A stretch of DNA of 11,574 nt, taken from the NCBI GenBank assembly GCA_002314605.1, contig DCGO01000047.1, forward strand, positions 1-11,574. The letters are read 5' to 3'. Of the stretch, positions 8,052 through 11,574 are shown piece by piece. The stretch is from Lentisphaeria bacterium UBA1776. Lineage in GTDB: Bacteria; Verrucomicrobiota; Lentisphaeria; Victivallales; Victivallaceae. Below the pieces are notes generated by a model. It was not told where the DNA came from. It worked only from the letters and a program-made list of their open reading frames with translations, and did no database searches. The translations under genes were made by a program, and so were the position numbers. The first letter of the stretch is position 1, and every line of letters begins with the position of its first letter.

Positions 8052-10094
8052 TTACACCTGATAGGTCATGGGCAGCGGCTGCCCGGTTGCAAGAACGTGG
8101 ATCATTCCAATGATGAGAATGATCCCGGAGGCGGCCACATCGCCGAAAATCAGTCCGAAAAAGAAGGGCTTCATGGCCAGATACCCGTTTTCGCCTCCCA
8201 GACGCACGGTCAGCATGCGGCAGATCCCCCCCAGCAGAAAACTGGGCCAGACCACATACGCCAGAGGCGTGTTCCAGAGACAGAACACCGCCGCATGCAG
8301 CGGCCACCAGGTGAAGCGGGAACGCAGGAAACCGCAGGCAAAAACAAGCCCCATTCCGATGAGGACAAAGGTGTAATTGCCCTTTTTCTCCGGCATAATC
8401 ATTCGCAGCGATTCCCGGAAGGAGGCCGCAGCGGATTCCCGGACCTGATTGTTGATGTGCAGCTTTCCAAGGTGGGCGAAACTCTCCTGAATACCGATCT
8501 TCCAGGTCGTGGTCTTGGTCTCATTGATGGTGATCCCGAAACTGTAGTACTGTTTCAGGTGCACCGGAATGGCGATCAGCATGGCCATCGACAGCGCCAG
8601 AGCCATCCAGACCAGCGTGCGCCGGAAACGGAGCCGGGCATCCCGGGCGATCTTGAGCCCGGTACTGAGGAAAGGCATGAAAAGCTGGTTCATCTCAGCA
8701 AAGAGCACCCCGCTGAACATCCCCGTTCCCATGATATTTTTCGGCCCCAGCGCGGCCCCGCCGAAAAGGGAGTGGAGCACCCCGGACGGCAGAAAGGGCG
8801 GTGTCATCATCGGGATCCCGCATTCGCAGATGATCCGGGTGAAAATGAGGCAGGTCATCAGGAGAAGCGCCGCAAAAATCAGTGCCGTCCCCGGCGAAAG
8901 TCCGGACCAGACGAGGAACCCGATGATCCCGGAAAAGAGGATCAGAAAAATCCGGCAGCCCCACGCGCCCGGACGCTCCTCCTCCTGCATGCGCCCCCTC
9001 CGGAAGCCCAGCGCAAACAGCAGCACCCGTCCGTAATAGCGCCGCCCGAGAGAACAAAGAAGCACCGCAAATGCAAGGTACGCCCCCAGCCGCAGAAGCT
9101 GGCACTCCGGGGCTCCGGGAGCCTGTCCGGTGACGGCATGGACCTCGGCGGCAAAAAAGATGTAAATGAAAACATTGACTCCGATGCTGAAACTCAAGGC
9201 CGGAGCCAGAAGGTACGCCAGCCCGATCAGGAGAAAGACAAACTGGACATTCCGCACGGACCAGCAGCCGGAAGTCCCGATGACCGGAAAGGCGTACTGC
9301 AGATCCCGGAGCCAGAAACTCAGCCGGATCGGTTCAAAGCCCAGTGTGGAATAGTAGAGAGCGAGAAAATTGTAGAAGTGAATGAAAAGCACCGTGCCGA
9401 AAGCGATCCGGAACCCGGCTGAACGGAAAATATCGGCAAAAACGCTTTTGTCATCGCTTTTCCGGATCAGGACCTCGGTAATGGATGCCAGGGGGTAGCT
9501 CAGCTGTTCATTGCCGCTCCACTGGCGGTGCACCACCATCAGCAGCGCCAGCCCGGCAAAGACCACCAGAAGGATGAAGATCCCCCAGTAGATCATACTG
9601 CTCCACCCGTACCACGGGATCTGATCCCACGCAAGCCATGTCTTGTCCGGGGAGAGCCCGTTGATGAAGCCGCCGATGACTTCTTCATCGTACACGCCCC
9701 CATCGGGAAGCAGTTCCCTGCGGATACTGCCGAGGACATCGCAGGTCTGATAGCGGGGATTCACCGCCGCCTCCCGGGTCAGCATGACGCCCTGGGTGTA
9801 GATCTGCTTGAGAATGCCCGAAAAAGCGAAACACCCGGCGCAGAGAGTCGTGATCATGACCACACACATTTCCCGGAAGGAAAAGACCAGCTTCCGGCAG
9901 AACCGGTACGCCAGAGGATTCCATACCGCCGCAAGAAGGAGAAAATAAAAGTAGATCCCGCATCCCAACTGGTGGGTCAGCAGCGTCTGGCGGAAGATCG
10001 TGGGCGCGATCTTCCCCAGTCCGGCCACCAGCGTCAGACCGGCAAGTCCGGCAAGCACTGATTTGAACGTGAAAGCAGGGGCTTCTGAACTCAT
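8052..10094 (-). CDS. DUF6785/DUF6784-type polytopic membrane protein (OPT-related)
   Basis: 680 residues with about 12-14 hydrophobic segments, first at 12-31, 43-63, 76-95 and 165-188. The block from IPWYGW (159-164) through RQWSGNEQLSYPLASITE (190-207) matches what I recall of DUF6785 proteins (a W-rich loop, one helix, then RQW...LSFPL). The C-terminal region with FRSRFTWWPLH, then VRLGG and PFFFGLIFGD fits DUF6784. The YPLAS element lies where OPT transporters have an FPEG-like motif, and the left-edge protein carries a similar element (FPMAP), so the two are probably distant paralogues. Role: inner-membrane transport, substrate unknown; the upstream lyase-like gene hints at glycan products (inference). 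The start at 10094 overlaps the previous stop as ATGA, and AGGAG stands 8 bases upstream. The gene ends with TAA 3 bases before the permease start. Confidence 0.88.
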   Translation of the reverse strand: MSSEAPAFTFKSVLAGLAGLTLVAGLGKIAPTIFRQTLLTHQLGCGIYFYFLLLAAVWNPLAYRFCRKLVFSFREMCVVMITTLCAGCFAFSGILKQIYTQGVMLTREAAVNPRYQTCDVLGSIRRELLPDGGVYDEEVIGGFINGLSPDKTWLAWDQIPWYGWSSMIYWGIFILLVVFAGLALLMVVHRQWSGNEQLSYPLASITEVLIRKSDDKSVFADIFRSAGFRIAFGTVLFIHFYNFLALYYSTLGFEPIRLSFWLRDLQYAFPVIGTSGCWSVRNVQFVFLLIGLAYLLAPALSFSIGVNVFIYIFFAAEVHAVTGQAPGAPECQLLRLGAYLAFAVLLCSLGRRYYGRVLLFALGFRRGRMQEEERPGAWGCRIFLILFSGIIGFLVWSGLSPGTALIFAALLLMTCLIFTRIICECGIPMMTPPFLPSGVLHSLFGGAALGPKNIMGTGMFSGVLFAEMNQLFMPFLSTGLKIARDARLRFRRTLVWMALALSMAMLIAIPVHLKQYYSFGITINETKTTTWKIGIQESFAHLGKLHINNQVRESAAASFRESLRMIMPEKKGNYTFVLIGMGLVFACGFLRSRFTWWPLHAAVFCLWNTPLAYVVWPSFLLGGICRMLTVRLGGENGYLAMKPFFFGLIFGDVAASGIILIIGMIHVLATGQPLPMTYQV

Positions 10095-11574
10095 TTACCG
10101 ATCTCCTGTCCGTTGCGGAGCAGTTTTGCAGGGGATCCGTCTTCCGGCCAGACAAGCACCCATCCGGCCCCGTCCGCCCCCCGGACAGCGGGGGTCCGGT
10201 CCGGCGTCATGGGCGTATTTTCCAGCAGCGCCAAAGGCTGCGGCAGCACGGAAATGACCCACGCGATGTCAAAGAGGACCTCGCCGGGAGCAAGCAGATC
10301 CGGACTTTCCGGAGCGTCCAGCTCGATCTCATCGGCATAAAGGGATGTCAGACCGCAGTTCAGGAGGACATTCTGTTTTGCCTGACGGATGATCTTGAAG
10401 GTGTGTCCGGAGAGCGCACGCAATGACAGTCTTCCGTCGCAGACGAGGGTCTTCCCCCCCGTTTCCAGCACTTCGCCGATGCCCTTCCGGGCATCCAGGA
10501 CCCGCTTGAAATTTTCTCCGCAATACGTCCGTTTGAAACCGTTGAAAAGATCATTCGGGAGGCAAAGATGGAGTGCCTGCCAACCGTACCCCATGGCAAT
10601 TTCCCGCTTCGCCGTCACCCGGTGGCGGCAGAGCATGGAAACGTTGTCCGGCAGAGCGGCGGCAGTATAACGGACATCCAGAGACGGATACGGTGTCTCC
10701 CCTTCGCCGGAAGGCCGCCAGTCCATAGCGGTTCCCACGGTGTCCGCCACAAAGCCGTCCGGAAAGATCTGCCGGGTGGTCTTGAGATCGTCCTCTTCCT
10801 CGTGAAAACGCAGCATGCCGGTCATGTTCCGGGTCCATTCTGCAAAATCGCTCCGGTCCGACGGGAAACAGAGGGTCATCATCCCTTTGTTGGCACGGCA
10901 GACAAAAGAGCGGAAACTTTTCCCGTTGCGAAGAACGCATGCCCCGTGAAAACCGTCGCTCCAGGAAAAATTCTCCGGTCTGGCCGGAAGCGGGGCCCTC
11001 AGACCTGCGGGAGACGGGGTCCCGGCACTGGCCAGCAGAAAAGAGAGTGCGCAGAAGGGGTCGGACTCCAGACGGCAGTAGTAGAAATAGCTCTCCCGCT
11101 TCATCCGCCCCAGCCTGGAAGAGTAGAACCCGCCGTCGGGATTGGCGGACTGTTCCTCTTCGATCATGCGCAGATATTCGGTTTCCAGTTTTTCCGCCTC
11201 CGGGTCCCGCAGGACTTTTCCGGCAAACTCCAGCGACGGCAGGAGGAAACACTGGCAGTAGGTGTAACGGCTCCTGGTATCGCCGCCGATGCGCAGCAGC
11301 CGTCCGTCCGGAGCGATCAGATTGCGGACCAGATTCCACAGTTCCGCGGCATGGAACATGGCTTCGGGGGGGGCGGTTTCGCCCCGGCTCCGGAAACGGT
11401 ATTCCAGATACGCCAGATTGGAGAGGCAGATCACCATGTAGCCGACATTGAGATACGCGTGATGATCCAGCGAAAAATTTTCCGTGAAGTTGGGGCCTTT
11501 GTGCCACGCGGACAGGGGAGTTCCGGAAAAAAGTTCGGAGGACCGGCTTTCCTCCGAACTTTTTTCCGGAACTC
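10091..11574 (-). CDS. Heparinase/polysaccharide-lyase-like protein, C-terminal part (5' end beyond the right edge)
   Basis: The frame is open from the right edge, giving 493 visible residues; the first internal ATG (11437, residue 46) lies inside a conserved-looking block and is not the start. That block, HKGPNF (24-29) followed by LDHHAYLNVGYMVICLSN (35-52), sits in an alpha-helical region continuing to about residue 190. Together with a beta-rich second half (about 200-493) this resembles the alpha/alpha-toroid plus beta-sandwich layout of heparinase II/III-like lyases. The His-His and Tyr in the block could be catalytic, but this is inference; I cannot name a PL or GH family. The beta part has blocks such as SWSDGFHGACVLRNGKSFRS and GYGWQALHLCLPND. 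Any signal peptide would lie outside the window. It is the most upstream visible gene; its TGA overlaps the next ATG (ATGA). The first 19 residues are encoded by the perfect inverted repeat at the window edge and may not be genuine. Confidence 0.75.
   Translation of the reverse strand, partial: VPEKSSEESRSSELFSGTPLSAWHKGPNFTENFSLDHHAYLNVGYMVICLSNLAYLEYRFRSRGETAPPEAMFHAAELWNLVRNLIAPDGRLLRIGGDTRSRYTYCQCFLLPSLEFAGKVLRDPEAEKLETEYLRMIEEEQSANPDGGFYSSRLGRMKRESYFYYCRLESDPFCALSFLLASAGTPSPAGLRAPLPARPENFSWSDGFHGACVLRNGKSFRSFVCRANKGMMTLCFPSDRSDFAEWTRNMTGMLRFHEEEDDLKTTRQIFPDGFVADTVGTAMDWRPSGEGETPYPSLDVRYTAAALPDNVSMLCRHRVTAKREIAMGYGWQALHLCLPNDLFNGFKRTYCGENFKRVLDARKGIGEVLETGGKTLVCDGRLSLRALSGHTFKIIRQAKQNVLLNCGLTSLYADEIELDAPESPDLLAPGEVLFDIAWVISVLPQPLALLENTPMTPDRTPAVRGADGAGWVLVWPEDGSPAKLLRNGQEIGK
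11518..11574. repeat. Perfect 25-bp inverted repeat with 7-base spacer at the right edge
   Basis: The left arm (11518-11542, beginning GAGTTCCGGAAAAAA) and the right arm (11550-11574) are exact reverse complements, separated by CCGGCTT (11543-11549). The outermost visible bases still pair, so the repeat may continue outside the window. It lies within the open frame of the lyase-like gene. It does not look like a terminator in context, since it sits mid-gene with no gene end nearby. A fold-back artefact at a contig end is a serious alternative. Confidence 0.95.

Noticed and set aside
7971..9422. 483-residue open frame on the plus strand
   Set aside because: Antisense to the DUF6785-type gene; the product is a low-complexity hydrophilic string (Pro, Glu, Lys, Arg, His) with no recognisable fold and no gene context.
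10551..11507. 318-residue minus-strand frame overlapping the lyase-like gene
   Set aside because: It is in a different frame from the lyase-like gene, has Arg/Gly/Pro/Ser-rich composition, and ends mid-gene. The chosen frame shows the conserved-looking block and the operon junction.
11518..11574. Rho-independent terminator
   Set aside because: The stem is symmetrical and sits inside an open frame with no gene end nearby, and the A and T runs are inside the arms rather than after the stem.

Overview
Every gene in this window lies on the minus strand, so the biological order runs from the right edge (about 11.57 kb) to the left edge (position 1). Six reading frames are packed without usable intergenic space. 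The junctions are a 4-base ATGA overlap, a 3-base gap, a 0-base gap, a second ATGA overlap, and a TGATG or ATGA junction. This is one translationally coupled operon that runs off both ends of the window. No promoter, terminator, tRNA, rRNA, CRISPR array or insertion sequence is visible. No gene-free stretch exceeds 3 bases.

In order of transcription the genes are: (1) the 3' part of a large protein resembling the heparinase II/III or polysaccharide-lyase type (alpha/alpha toroid, then beta-rich); (2) a 680-residue polytopic protein of the DUF6785/DUF6784 type, related to OPT transporters; (3) a 485-residue FtsX/MacB-type ABC permease; (4) its ATPase, of the LolD/MacB type; (5) a 1661-residue giant protein that joins a lipoprotein-like signal, a PA-type and degenerate M28-peptidase-like ectodomain, a very large extracytoplasmic region, a C-terminal FtsX permease domain and a cytosolic tail; (6) the N-terminal part of a second OPT-like membrane protein, cut by the left edge.

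The families and the moderately high GC content suggest a bacterium of the PVC group (Lentisphaerota such as Victivallales, or a relative in Planctomycetota or Verrucomicrobiota). These bacteria often carry expanded polysaccharide-degradation loci together with DUF6785-type and OPT-like 'peptide transporter' genes. This is inference from family resemblance; there is no marker gene.

The likely joint function is an envelope system. Genes 3 to 5 would form a type VII (mechanotransmission) ABC complex with one ATPase and two very unequal permeases. The OPT-like proteins 2 and 6 would be secondary transporters or membrane partners, and the upstream lyase-like protein suggests a link to glycan breakdown. 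The substrate is unknown. The points most worth checking are the giant permease with its pseudo-peptidase domain, the coupling of an ABC mechanotransmission module to two OPT-like proteins, and a perfect 25-bp inverted repeat exactly at the right edge, which may be an assembly fold-back.
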